Assembly (NCBI RefSeq): GCF_051622035.1
Contig: NC_135360.1
Coordinates: 11,150,001 to 11,214,000, forward strand
Direction of reading: 5' to 3'
Length of the DNA stretch: 64,000 bases
DNA from: Arctopsyche grandis
Lineage: Eukaryota; Arthropoda; Insecta; Trichoptera; Hydropsychidae
Positions within the stretch are counted from its first letter, which is position 1, and every line of letters starts with the position of its first letter. The notes under the pieces are model-generated. The model was not told where the DNA came from. It was given only the letters and a program-made list of their open reading frames with translations, and made no database searches. Made by a program: the position numbers and the translations under genes. Shown piece after piece: positions 18,799 to 30,943 of the stretch.

Positions 18799-20541
18799 GG
18801 TGGGGCGACGTACAGTATTTTGAAAACAAGCGCTAATTGATAAGTAAATATTCATTAGCTAAATAAAACCAAATTAAAAGTCATTTTTGAAGATAATGAA
18901 AGTCACTCGGGTGAGCTCAGACCGTTATCGAACATTGTCCATCACTTTTCATAACTCTTGGATAGTTTAAAGTCGATTGACGGTAGTTATCGGTTATATG
19001 GGCGCAACTGAGCATCAAGTATACACAAACAAATACACAGCAGCTAAATAAATGGCCTCTAGGTGTCGCAAACACTTCTAGTAAAGTGACGGTACACAAT
19101 TAGTAACTGCCATTACATCGAACAATTTACTGAATTTAGTTGGTTTTAACAACGATTACAATTTTTACGGTTCATTGCAGTGTAAAAACTAACGCAATGG
19201 TCATATAAAGGTTACTTTTGGATGAATAGATAAATTTTGACAAAATATTTATAAAATGTGAAGCTATCGGACAGAAAATATAGCAATTTCACATATTACA
19301 GAAAATTATTACTCCTGATTCTTGGCTATCATATCGAATTCATGTAACTGCCGCCTATTTCTTTGTGTTAGAGTTAGGGTTGCCACCTCAGACCCAGGTC
19401 AGACCTGTTTTCATTTCGAAATTATAGAAAATAGTAATGTTTGGTGATAACATTAGAGGAAAATATTCTTATTCATTTTTTATCGGCACGCAAATCGAGC
19501 GATTTAATGGTAGTGATGGTATTTTTAAGATGGCAAACATTATTATCCAATTTATCGGCATCTAATTCAACATTTAGGTATTTTGCAGCATCTGAAAAAT
19601 CTTGGTATTTCAAATTTTCGTTCTTAAGATTACATAATTACTGACAAATATTTAAATGGCCTGTTTATAAATTTATAAAATTCTACCAAGTAATTAGTAG
19701 CCTTTTTAGCTTCGGCATCAAATTTTTGTACACGAGATATCGCCAGACATTTCATACATGATATACAGACCTCTTTAGTCTCTATTTGCACACAAGTTAT
19801 GAATTTCTAATGAACAATTTTACTTATTTTTATAATTTAGTGGGGGATTTGTTACACATCTGGAAAAATAACACTCAAGCTTGGATCCCGGAGACTCCAG
19901 ATCAAAACCATAGGGGTGTCAACTCTAGTTAGTGTATATTGAATGCTCGGTTGTGCCCATATGACCAATAAGTACCCAACTAACAAACACTTTCTTTTTC
20001 ATATAGCCTCTGTAGGATCAATTTCAATCTCCGAGACGAGGCATGACATTTGCAGCAATATATTGCATGGAATTCTGTGCCATGTGTAGTTAATTAGTTG
20101 CTCTCTATTCTGCCAGAACCAAACCATTTCAGAAGTTCTAAAAATATCAAGAGATATTATTCTAAAGAAGATGATTATGCCCGATAACATGTTGAGGTTT
20201 GAGTAATATTAAATTCAAAACATGACTGGCATAATATCCTATATATGTATATAATTGTTTTCTTGTTTAGTTATTAAATATTTACTTTTCAATTCAAGTG
20301 CTCATTTTCAGGGTACCAATCGCCTAATTGTTTCCGCCCTTTCTATATAATTTTTGTGTATTACATATGTTATATAAAATAAAATAATCAAAAATCATAC
20401 TCGTACAGTTCACTCTCACATCTGAGGGCATAATAATAATAATAACACAACATAATCATAATTGTTCACAAGTGTCCGCGTCGAAACATTCCACTGGATG
20501 GTCGACGATGGACTACACCGACGATCGTCACGGCTCACGTT
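16691..20541. other. Intergenic region between convergent Pss and Kua
   Basis: AT-rich, without recognisable genes. It should contain the Kua 3' UTR (minus strand), but no clear polyadenylation signal close to the stop was found; a minus-strand AATAAA is present near 16966-16971. A (TA)n run lies at 18766-18795. The 19.4-20.0 kb stretch shows nothing identifiable. Confidence 0.5.
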
Positions 20542-22633
20542 TCAAGAGGTCTTCTGGGCCCACTTCATGTCATCGGCTCGCGGCTTGCAACCGGTGCAAT
20601 ACTCGATGGCCGCTTCTAGTGTGGGCCAAAAGCAGAGTTTCTCCAGCGGCCAGTTGAGCCAGCCCGTCGTGATGCAGAAGTAGGTCTCGTGCGGTGCCAC
20701 ATGATGGATCCTGTGATGTCGCCTCGGCAGTATTATCCTTTTCTCTTGCAACCAGACGACCCAGCGCGGCAAACCAAAGTACGTGTGCGACCACTTGTGA
20801 ATCTGCAAATGCGTGTGTAAATTTATAACTGAATTGCGTTTATCGGAGTATCGGAGAGTTTTCTAAATATCACCTGATTTGTCATTGCGACAAATATGGA
20901 GCAGAGGAACCAGTAGCATGACCACAAAAATTGGCTCTCTATGAATTCGTCCGAGGCTGTAAGAAACTGCCATGTCATACGGGCCAGGAAAGGAATTGTC
21001 ACGGCGAAGTTGTCTCCGTTGGTTTCGATGAAATCGTGGCGGGTTATCGATGTTGGATCAATGTGGTGCTCTCGGAACGGTCTTAAGAAGTTCTAAAAAT
21101 TATTGGAAAAATACTTTATTTAGAATGCATTTTGGAATAATCGGTTTTGTAATGACAACATTTTTTATTAAATTGAAAGATCCAAATATGTACATATTTT
21201 CATATTTGAAATTCACAAGAGTATAAATCTCAATTTTTAGTAATTTCAAGTAAGAGAGAGATAACAATAATTGACCTATTTTTGTACATGCATATGTTAC
21301 AGTTCAATCTGGATCATTCATGAAGATACTAGTTGGTTCATACACGAACTATTGGTTACAGTCAAAAGTTACTTTAAATAGACTCACCAGGTGTTGCATA
21401 AAACATTGACCTGTCAAAACTTTTAAGATGTCAAAATGCCAAGTGTTTAAATGGGAAATCCTGTGGAAACCACATTGCAACGTTGCTATAATTCCGATTT
21501 CCGATAGTATTAAAAATATTGCAAACCCAGAGTAAGTATTCATATGTACAAACGATTGAGAATACTTAAACTTATGCCCAATGGTTTGTGTATGAACAAA
21601 CTAGTTCCTTTGTCAATTTATTATTGTGTGTACACTATAACTGGGCAGATTGGCTCGTGTATGAACAAACTAGTATGTTCATGAACGAACGAAATGTACA
21701 CTTGTGACTGTAACATATTCAATATACTATTATTGATTAGTAATGAACAAAAGTAGCATTATGGGCACATAAGGTTTCTTCTAATGTAATTTTTGAACTA
21801 TAATATTTAAACAGCCAATTACTATTTGTACATATATTGATCTGATTAATGTAACTCCCCTCTATAAAATTGAAAAAAGTACTATATAGTTTAACTAGTT
21901 TATATTGTAAGACACGGGTTAAACTTCTAAATATCTGATTTGATTTGAATGATCAAAATGGTCAAACTTTACTTAACCTAACCTGGAATGAGTTTTTAAT
22001 ACTTCAGTTTAATTTCAGCAAAATTCTTTCGTAGGAGGTAAATCGAAAATATATATTCTAGTACAGACACAATTAATATAATTAATTTTTTCTTCATTTT
22101 CAATTATAACATGCTATTGAAGCAATCAAATATTTTCAAAAAGTATTATTGCATATTAGTAACAATTATATATTTCAACTGATTAACTGTAAAATGTAAA
22201 TACATATAATAAACAGATTTTGAAACGAGTACTGTAACTAGGAGATATAATATACAAATGATTTCATATAATATATAGAAAAGAAGAGATAGCTATCGTA
22301 TAGTTTTGGGTATACATCATTGCTTATACCATTGAAGTAGTGAAAAGGAGATCAATATTCAGATATAACTGTTTTTGTTGTGTGACCTACGGTGGTATCG
22401 AATAAGAGTAGAATGGTGAACCTTGCCAATGAGGGGCAGGTCAACAGCGCCCCAGGTGTCAGCAGCCCAGTGCACCAGCCCCGAGGTGAAATCAGCAGTG
22501 AGGATCCCGCACAGTGCCGCCGCAGCCACACCAGAAGCCGCTTCAAACCGGAAGTGCCTCACTAGAAACCAGCCGTTTACAACCATCAGCGTCAGGCAGA
22601 TGCTCACACACACGCATTCTTGGATTCTCTTTC
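20542..22633 (-). CDS. Kua: Kua / TMEM189 plasmanylethanolamine desaturase, 5'-partial
   Basis: Membrane di-iron desaturase that introduces the vinyl-ether bond of plasmalogens (PEDS1 in vertebrates). Minus-strand exons: 22633-22422, 21092-20874, 20802-20542, all with GT-AG sites and consistent phase, giving about 230 residues ending WAQKTS. Conserved His-rich blocks: SGLVHWAADTWG, FREHHIDP, RHDFIETNGDN, TNQIHKWSHTYFGLPRW and PRRHHRIHHVAPHETYFC. Two hydrophobic spans precede the first and third blocks. The upstream exon edge begins in a split Gly codon followed by KRIQE, matching GKRLQE of the human protein, so only about 40 N-terminal residues are missing. I could not find that first exon to the right. 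The last-exon triplet before IHKW is TTG at the splice edge, not a start. Confidence 0.93.
21292..21718 (+). mobile_element. MITE family A, full-length copy in a Kua intron
   Basis: Starts catatgttacagt and ends actgtaacata. Long termini carry gttcatacacgaac and its complement gttcgtgtatgaac, with the palindromes ACTAGT and GTTCATGAAC. Internal markers: gggaaatcc, aaccacattgcaacgttgct and cgattgagaatacttaaac. No coding sequence. This is the clearest copy in the window. Confidence 0.85.
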
Positions 22634-23870
22634 CTGAAAATTATATAAGAAACTGTTATAACGTTCATGTGTGAGTTTGACTAGTTTTCTGGTTCTGGCC
22701 TGTAGGGTCCACATAACGAATTCCTCTGTATAAATAGTATATCGAATGGTCGGTTGGCTTATTTTCAGACTTGATTGCTTTGGTCAATGTCACATTAAGA
22801 TAGTGCGAGGCCCCCTTCAAGGGCTTTTTATGGATATCGAAGTGAAAATATGTGAGCGGGAAAAATATACATGTGCATATGTACAAAGAATTAGACTTCT
22901 ATAATACCTACATACATTATACCCTTTAAGTATTTTGTTTTCGAATCTGTTGGTGGAGTAAACAGGGCAATTTAATGCACGAAGTTTAATGTCAAATACT
23001 GTTTTAGTTCTACATAGTAATTTGTCATTAATGTGACTTCTGAGTTTTCAAGGTAAAAGTGCTTATGCTAGTTTTGTTGCAAACTTCTTAACCCTTTCTG
23101 ATGAAACACTATATACTCAGGTCTTTTTTTATGCGATATGCGGTTTATATTTAATGCAAATTCTCAACAAAATCGGACATTCTTACCAAAGATCGGCATT
23201 CCATGGATGCTATTCGCACAAAAAATGGTTCACTGCTATCAATTTCTTAGAAAAACCATTATTTAATACTAATAGAGTGGTTTGTTTGTTATTTGAAAAG
23301 TATTCATCGAATGCCTATCTTTAGTTATTACTAGTCATCGGACCCAGAAGGTGCCGCGTATTGTTCAAAGGTTGTAAATGCATTGTTAAAGGTTTACCGA
23401 ACCTTTTTTACAAATGATTTACAACAATGGAACAATGGATAGCACTGTGACTATCCTACCTCTAGTTATTACCATAAAGTTGTTTACATACGCTACGTGT
23501 GAAATCCGGTGTTTTCCGCGTTTTATCGCAAGGCAAAGTTGTCATGTGTCCGTATCAGTGTTGAGGAAGGTGGAAGGTAAGCCCAACCGGCCTTGCATTG
23601 TGCAAAATGGGCCGCGATAAGTAAAATACGGTCCAAACCAGGCGAGATTGAGCGTTCCTGAGCGATATCCATCTCCTTGCCGAAATTTAATGACCAGCAC
23701 ACAAGTACGCATTACTATTTTTTCTTAAAAATTATGGAACGCATCATTACTTTTTCTACGTAAGCCGTCTTTTTTTATACGGTATCCCGTGGAACACATC
23801 TATTGCATAAAAAGAGACCCGATTGTACATATTTTAACATTTGACATAAACTTTCTACAAGTTACTGGTT
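22634..23870. other. No gene identified upstream of Kua exon 22422-22633
   Basis: Expected to hold the Kua first intron and perhaps its first exon. Nothing matching the expected N-terminus ending in PG was found. No repeats of the families described here were recognised. Confidence 0.4.
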
Positions 23871-23874
23871 GGTT

Positions 23875-24215
23875 TGGTGAGCAATGAATAATTTTTTGCA
23901 GAATTGAGATTCAATGTTCCCAGCCAACTCGCATTACATCGCAGTTTGTTCTCTTCTCCTGTAGCACGTACCGGTTTAATGACTTCGTCACCTGTTGCGA
24001 GGAACATCAAGCGCCTCAACCAGATTTCTGTTAACTTGGATTTGTTTAATCTAAAATACGTTGATCTGGTTGAGTTGTACATCATAAACGTAATATTATG
24101 TTTATTTTGAATTTTTACTTATAGTAGATATCTTTATTTTTTTTGTTTGGCCATAGTGACTACTTAGAGCTATTTTATAATGTCATTATGGCAAAACCTT
24201 AAATAAATAAATATG
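23875..24215 (+). pseudogene. 5'-truncated LINE remnant (reverse-transcriptase C-terminus and 3' tail)
   Basis: The frame at 23904-24110 reads SSPVARNIKRLNQIS, then LDLFNLKYVDLVEL. This matches the C-terminal end of the reverse transcriptase at 54.3 kb (NSPLSRAVRLLN, LDLFDASYVELVEH). It is followed at 24148-24190 by the 3' stem-loop gccatagtgac / gtcattatggc and the tail ttaaataaataaat. Only the last part of the element is present. Confidence 0.7.
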
Positions 24216-24659
24216 AAAATATGTAGGTATGTACATATGTATTTTTTTAAAATAAACTTGTCTGGTATCAGTTAAGTTTTAGCTGGAAATTTAATTTTAT
24301 ACTAAAAGAGTGCACAAAAATGATCCGAATTTAATAAAAGTGTAATTTCAAAAAATATTACCAATTGATTATATCATCGGAATAAAAGAAAAGAATAATC
24401 TCCATATTAGTTGTATCAGGAATAGCAAGGACTATAAGGGTAAATGGAGCTTGAAAACTAAAACAATTTAAGTATAAATGTAGTAGTTTGAAAGCTTTGT
24501 AATTTCAATTTACAAATTATTTCAGCATTTCTGAACAGGTTTAAGTCGATAATTCGTTCTAGTCCAAATTTGACTCTAAAAACGTGATTTAAACATTAAA
24601 TACACACTGGTCCGTAATAAATTACACAAGTATATTTCATACACTTAATAATTAACATA

Positions 24660-25240
24660 AAATTGCATGCGTGCAAAATTTCAACGTTAACGCGAACGTG
24701 TCGTGTACGGGTCAGAGCGTTTCAGTGGAAAACTCGAGGAAAATTGGTCACTGCTTTCAAGAAGGTGGCAAGGCAGGGGGGGTGGGGTGGCTTGAATTCA
24801 GATAGTTCGCAAAATAACCCATTATCGCAACGTTGCGGTGGATATCTACGCAAAATTATACCTCGAGTTGTTTATCCAAACGCACGCAATGGGCGTAGGA
24901 ACGGGAAAAAAAGTTTTCCGAGGAGTGCGAAAGTAACCCGGCTAAGGGCGGGATCGAAACGAAGGGTCAATGGAAATTTCCGCATTTTTGCATCGGGATG
25001 AGGAATGGCAGTGTGCCCCCCCAGGGGGAGTGTCCCCGCGCCCGGTCGGCGAGACAGGAGGGCGCCGCGGCTGCGCCCCCTGCGCCCCCTAGCCCTCCGC
25101 CTCCCCCCAATCGATTTGGTCGGCGCCGCTGCCGTCGCCGCCCCCCTAACGCCCACTGCGGATCCTGAAAAATTATATATTCCACAGGTTATTAAGGACC
25201 TGCGGACACCCATTCGACCCCACACGCACTGACGTCATTC
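24660..25240. other. GC- and CpG-rich island without recognised gene
   Basis: Markedly richer in G, C and CpG than its surroundings, densest at 25010-25150, with open frames on both strands that resemble no known protein. Could be a promoter or 5' UTR (possibly of Kua on the minus strand) or other conserved non-coding DNA; neither is shown. Confidence 0.4.
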
Positions 25241-25540
25241 TCATTCGGTTGGTTTGAAATTTTAGTTTGAAAAATTTGCCTATGGAAACGTTATGATTAA
25301 TGTGCTAAAGTAAAAATTACCATAAATCATACGTCATTATAGTACAACCATTACAGAACTTTTATACATTTGAATACAAGGACGAAGGGGGGCAGGACCT
25401 TTGAGCTTTCAAGTCAACTATACTTTTTTCAATATATGTACATATATATGTACTTGCTTAGTTCAAAAGAAATTTTAGTTGAAAATTTTGCTTTCGAATA
25501 TGAATATCTTATTATTTTATTTTATTTTTACATATATATC

Positions 25541-25590
25541 AGGAAGGCCTAACAGGTAAACCCCAATGCGCCTTCTTAGACAATTCATTA
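25541..25590 (-). mobile_element. SINE 3'-end fragment
   Basis: Reverse complement of the SINE terminal stem-loop: aggaaggcctaacaggtaaa then ccccaatgcgccttctta. Only the last 50 bp or so is present. Confidence 0.7.
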
Positions 25591-25621
25591 CAAACATTGC
25601 AGTATATTTTATTACTTTTAT

Positions 25622-25790
25622 TGGGAACAAGAGGAACAAACTTTTCCTCCCGTATTATTCGCGCGCACATTAATACAGGAGGAAAAGCCTGTTCCTCTTG
25701 TTCCTGTTGTATCCTGCTCGCGCAAATTAAGTGACTATGTACGACGGGGGGAGATAAAGTTTTACCGCACGCCACTGATACATATACATA
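25622..25790. repeat. Long hairpin element related to 8.2-8.4 kb
   Basis: Arms 25624-25650 and 25678-25704 (27 bp, about two mismatches) pair around a 27-nt loop that itself contains gtatta / taatac. The part after the hairpin (gtatcctgctcgc, aagtga, cgac, gagata, cacgcca, tgata) matches the element at 8225-8390. Confidence 0.75.
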
Positions 25791-25795
25791 TATAT

Positions 25796-26236
25796 GCCAG
25801 CAGCATAGCTCGGACGTTAAGCTTCTGCTTACCGTCAAGAAGGTGCCGGGTTCTATCCCTGAATGAAAATGAATTTTTCAGAGTATGCTGTTGGTCAGAC
25901 CTGGATTTGTGACTCCAGGTTGATCGTTTCCTATCAGAGTTTGCCAATTTTCTCTGATTTCATTGTTGAAACGGTTCCCGGAAAAAAAAAAAATTGGCTA
26001 AAAATCCTTCCTACCTACTATGTCACCACTATTTGAAAAATTTGATTGATGTACAATAAAAATTTACGTACAATTCATAGATGTCTCGTTAATTTGCGAG
26101 TTTTTTCAGTGTCTCGCAATTCAACGACTTATAATAAAAATGCTGTATTTGTATTTGTAATTGGCCAGGAAGGCGCATTGGGATTTACCTGTAAGGCCTT
26201 CCTGGTATATATGTAAAATAAAAATAAAAATAAAAT
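25796..26236 (+). mobile_element. tRNA-derived SINE, full length
   Basis: Head gccagcagcatagctcgg with a B-box-like ggttctatccc. Body: tcgtttcctatcagagtttg and gaaacggttccc, then tagatgtctcg. Terminal stem-loop ccaggaaggc / gccttcctgg and tail (aaaat)n. Best preserved copy of the family here. Confidence 0.88.
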
Positions 26237-26261
26237 ATACTAACCGTTTTTCATATGTATG

Positions 26262-26312
26262 CATGGTAAACAAACATTTTCTATAGTAGAGTATGTACCG
26301 TTTACCATGCAC
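26262..26312. repeat. Short perfect inverted repeat
   Basis: gcatggtaaac and gtttaccatgc (11 bp each) are separated by about 28 bp. Significance unknown; it could be the ends of a tiny foldback. Confidence 0.5.
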
Positions 26313-26419
26313 CATTTTTTTTTGATCTTTCGACTTAAGATCTTTCTATTTTCGATCTTTGCCTTCCGATATTTGCGTTTTCGGTAATTTTACATTCTGG
26401 CTCGTCACGGAGACCGATT

Positions 26420-26625
26420 TGTGACATAGCGGGTAGGATGGTTTTTTCCAAATTGATGGAACCGTTTCAACAATAGATAAATTGGCTAACTCTGATAGGA
26501 AACGATCGACTTGGAGTCACAAATATCCAAGTCTGACCAGCAGCATTAAATATTAGCACGGGATCGAACCCGGTAACCTTCTCGATGCTAAACATAAACG
26601 CAACCAAGCCATACTGCTGGCTATA
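26420..26625 (-). mobile_element. SINE 5' portion, 3'-truncated
   Basis: On the minus strand: head ccagcagtatggcttgg, perfect B box ggttcgatccc, then gtttcctatcagagttagcc and gaaacggttcc. The 3' stem-loop is absent. Confidence 0.8.
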
Positions 26626-26635
26626 TATAGGTATA

Positions 26636-26884
26636 TATATGTATGTATATAAGAATGTCTGTCTGTCTGTGTGTCTCGAAAAGGCTCCTAAACCACTGAA
26701 CCGATTACGATGGAACTTTCAGAATTTGTTGTATGCATGTTCGGGAAGATGACTGTGAAAACAAATCGCCCAAAAACGGGAACGGAAACGGGAAAAATGG
26801 GAATGCGTGTCAATTTCAAATGTTTTCGCGTCGCTACCAACGTGTTCGCTGTTTATATTACATAAAAAAAACCGAGAAAAGCCG

Positions 26885-26885
<1 letters not shown>
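26636..26885. repeat. Microsatellite-linked dispersed element
   Basis: gtctgtctgtgtgtctcg, ggctcctaaaccactgaac, gttgtatgcatgttcggg and an (acggga)n-like stretch. The same modules occur in reverse at 61900-62260 next to a (CA)n tract, so the two are copies of one element that ends in simple repeats. Confidence 0.6.

Positions 26886-26948
<63 letters not shown>
26886..26948. repeat. (TA)n microsatellite
   Basis: Uninterrupted TA dinucleotides. Similar runs are annotated separately at 36.4, 36.6, 38.5, 55.9 and 62.6 kb. Confidence 0.98.
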
Positions 26949-26951
<3 letters not shown>

Positions 26952-27892
26952 ACCACTAGTTACAGATATATATTTTAATGTTAAGTTAATAATGTTCACC
27001 TTTTGTAATAAAATTACGTACAATGTGCTTGAATTAATCAGAAATATAATTTTTATTTCTATTATAATCACTTCAAAACCATTAAAAAAACATGTCCATA
27101 CAAAGTAATCTATTGTTTGTATTCTAGACGATTGGTTGATTAAAAAATGTAATGGTATTATGACAATTCCGTTTGTTGTTTTATCTAGTACTCATTGTGA
27201 CTGGCTAAGATTGCGCGATCGTAAGTTGGAGATGTACAAGATAAAAAGATTACATAATTGGAAACACGCCCGTATCTCGGAAACCTCATCGAATTACAAA
27301 TGGATAAATTCTAATAACATATTCGTACTACACATACTCAAATGAATAAGAGTTTTTGATTTCTGCTCCAGAAGAAGGGAAGGGGGAGGGGGTTGAAGAA
27401 TAAATACTATTATTATGTAGGATATTTTCTTTTGAACTATTGGAAAGTTGTCAAACATGTACATATGTAGATTAAAATATAATATTAAATTGTATGATTT
27501 AATTAAAATATAATACATACAAAATAAAATATGATTTTTATGTCTTGAAAAATAAAAAGATGTTCGAATGTTCAACGTTGTCTAGGACTGTTAAATCGTT
27601 AAAATTTTCGTCACAAAGTGCAGCAAAGTCTAACATATTTAAAATTGCAAACTTGAAAACTATTTCTGCACACATAAATATGTATGTATCATATCAACCA
27701 ACCAACACGAGAATCGTTAGACATATTTTAAAAGTTTGTTCTTTTTAAAATTATACAAAAAAAAGATCAAATATCTAAAACATAAACACAAACCTCAATA
27801 CTCGAATCCTATTATCGGTCAAAACATTTTCGCTGAAATTAAATATACATACATATTACATACATATGTACATATATACATATTTCACAGTA

Positions 27893-28686
27893 AAAGTGCT
27901 CACTCCGGCTTGTTCATGAACATACTAGTTTGTTTCTACTCGAATTAACTCGAATTGTTAAACTCGAAGTTTGAGTGTAAACTAAAACCAATAGTTCGTG
28001 AGTTTTGAGTAATTTCGATACATAGTAGGCCAACTATCCTTTCGGCCAAACGTCTTAAAAACTTTTGGCTCAAGTATAAACGCCAAAGTATAAAAGGGAA
28101 ATCCCATGGAAACCACATTACAACGTTGCTATAATTCCTGCTTCTGCTGATTTTAAAAATATTACAACCCATGGTAAGTATATGTACATACAAAGAGAAT
28201 GGGACAACCGATTGAGAATACTTAAACTCATGCCTAATAAGTTGTGCATGAACAAACTAGTAGTTCATTTGTCAATTTGTTATTTTGTGTACAGCACAAC
28301 CGGCCAGAACGTATGACAAATTAGTATTGTAACATGGAAACATGGGAGAGAGTATCCACTGTCTAAGTGCATTCGTGGGTGAACAATAGAAACCCCGGAT
28401 TAGGCTAATGGGACTCAGTAAGTGCCCGAACAAAGGATACGGTGGGGTTCACACAAAACGGGGCGAGTGCCTAGACAATAGACACGCCAACCGATCGGGG
28501 ATGATATGCTGGGCAATTTGTCCTTTATAAGAAGGTACATATGTATATTAAGTGCAGACACAAACCTCCCGAATCGTTGAATAGATGATGTGAAGCGACT
28601 TTAGCCTTTCATTTGGATCCTGAACCCACCCCTACACAACAGTATGTTCATGAACGAACAAAATTTATACTTGGACTGTAGCATAC
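27893..28686 (+). mobile_element. MITE family A copy, interrupted
   Basis: Carries the family markers (gttcatgaacatactag, gggaaatccc, aaccacattacaacgttgct, cgattgagaatacttaaac and the terminal gactgtagcata). It is interrupted at 28328-28641 by a solo-LTR-like insertion. About 28010-28075 resembles part of the GGCCAAA-repeat element at 41.9-42.1 kb. Confidence 0.8.
28328..28641. mobile_element. Solo LTR with 4-bp target duplication
   Basis: Begins TGTAACATGG and ends CCTACACAACA (TG..CA), flanked by GTAT on both sides (28324-28327, 28642-28645) within a MITE whose consensus continues across the site. Contains a TATA-like tttataagaag. 314 bp; a 4-bp duplication fits a Gypsy-type LTR retrotransposon. 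No internal coding region. Confidence 0.7.
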
Positions 28687-28689
28687 ATA

Positions 28690-30760
28690 TGTATGTTGAA
28701 GTTGTCAACACACATATACATATTCACACTAATTTTCACTTATGTGGTTTGTCACACCGCTCGTGCTTAATAAACTTCAACCCAATTCCCCCAATCAGAT
28801 TAGTTAAAATTAAACTTCCATGAATGGAACAATGAACACCGGAATAGTTACAATCCAGATTACACCAGGTACAAGAAATTACATTTCTACACATATAATA
28901 TACAGATTCAATAAGTCAACTCGAATCGGTGACCACGTTAGTAAGTTATCCAGCATGATAAACGATAAGTGGATAGCGCCGCGCGAGTACCTACCATTTT
29001 AGCACAATTGCGATATACGACGATCGAACGATTGCCAGTTAAATCGTACATTATAGTATTATACGAGCCCGAACGGTGGTCAAATTTTATCCATTAAACG
29101 TAAAAATAGCCCGTCGTATAGTCGAGAGACGAGGGAAAAATGGCCGTAAAAGGGAGAGGGGTCTGACGGTAAATTTAATTCCGAGGCGTCCGGTAATTTC
29201 CTATTCATGACTCTGCTATAATATGTTTATTGCGAAATTTCCGAAATAAGGGGGCGATCTTCAAGCCTTTTACATATTTTTCACATTTGATATTATGTGC
29301 GTTAAATCGTCGGGGAAAAATATGAAATGTTGCGTAAATTAATTAAAATTGTTATGACGAGCCCCGGCGTAGGACTACATGAATTTTTACGTTGGAAATA
29401 TTCAAATTATATTATATAAAGCAAAAAAGCGTTTTTAATGCACGCATTAGAGCTTACATCGCATTGAACAGGTACTAAAATCCATATAAAAGCTCTACAT
29501 TGTATGCGTGCCTTTTACGTTTACCACTGTCGAGTTAAAACGCGATAATTTTATTGCAATCGATTTCATAATCAATGTCGAGGATATGGTAAGTGTTCTG
29601 CGATGTAAATGAGCCATTAGACGTCTGTAAATATTTTGCGTGAAAATTGCAGAGTAAATATTTACGAGATTAAATTTTTTCATTGCGTTTAGATTTAGTG
29701 CGGGCGTTGAGAAAATGTTTGTTTACGCTGTGAGCTATTGGATTTAGATTTTTAAGGAATTTTATTAAAAAAATTAATGGAAATTATGATTATAATTTTA
29801 GAATGCTTAGATATGCTTTCGTGTATTTTTTTGTATTTTATTTTAACGTGTAATATATTTAAAGCGCTGTCACTTATCTATTTTTAAAAATGTCATAATA
29901 ACCAGGGCCGTCATGAGAAAGCGACATTGACAGTATAAAACGGGCCCTCTCCTAAAACTGTCAGTTCATAAAACACGTAGCAGATTGGACTCAATTCAAC
30001 AGCCGATGACTTGTTCAGTTTTTATATTATACCTACACATATACGTATATGTATATGTATGTATATAAATATATTTAATTTTAATTTTTACCATGGTGCC
30101 ATTACAGGTTGCACCAAAGCGACACCTATATAAATTTGAAATTATATTCAAATAGTGGTGATAAATAGGCGATAGGTGGACAATGTGGTGGGGAACCGTT
30201 TCAACCAATAGCATGTCGTGACTTTTAAAACAAGGGACTGAGTACGGAAAAAATATATATTATACACCGCTACACCGTATATAAAAAAAGTATTTTTAAT
30301 TTTTGAATTGTGTAATAATTTATCTTGAAGTATAATTTTTCATTTTTATTTTAACAGAAATATTCTAAATAGCATACCTTTCTTAATAACATCTTGTTTG
30401 TCTTAAAAGTGGAATAATGTTTTATAGACAGAAGTCAGAATATTTTAAGTAATAATAATTTAGGAAAGCCCCCCAAAAGCTCGAAGAGACGATTAAATGA
30501 AAAAAAGTTTTGTCTTCAACGGAACACCTACATACATATACATACATAACAATTCGCCAGTACCGCGAAAGGAACAGAATTGAGTCAGCTAGTCCGTGCA
30601 AGTGAACGATGCGACGGACCATACCATAACAATCCACTGCCACTACCTGAGATAAGGCCGATTCCAGTTAATGAACTTCGCTAATCTGAGGGAACAATAT
30701 CAATATGGACAACAATTTGATATTTTGTTGATATTTTAGGTAAAATATTTTAAAGTACTA
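28690..30760. other. No gene identified; unique-looking sequence
   Basis: 28980-29700 is comparatively rich in CpG and low in simple repeats, with no coding frame that looks real. A lone cagggccgtc near 29904 resembles a DNA-transposon end without a partner. Confidence 0.35.
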
Positions 30761-30761
30761 A

Positions 30762-30943
30762 CCAAGTTCCTCTAGTCCAATGACGGAAAGTCATTGGTTC
30801 ATAGGAAATGAATATTCAAGCTGGACCACCAGAATCGTAGAAATAATCCGAATAAATTCTTTCCAATCAAGGTCAAACTAGAGCTTGAACTTGGTACCTT
30901 TCAGCGGTTAGCATTAACGTAACCACCGATCTATGCTACTGGC
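30762..30943 (-). mobile_element. Diverged SINE (variant head)
   Basis: Minus strand: gccagtagcatagatcggtg as A-box region, aagttcaagctc as B box, then an unrelated body. Same head layout as the SINE at 25.8 kb, so a sister subfamily or a degraded copy. Confidence 0.5.

Noticed and set aside
24872..25232. Overlapping frames (75-117 codons) in the CpG-rich island
   Set aside because: Open because of composition; no recognisable domain, splice context or start.
26733..27071. Tyr-Ile repeat frames over (TA)n, also at 36.3 and 62.6 kb
   Set aside because: Direct translation of TA microsatellites.
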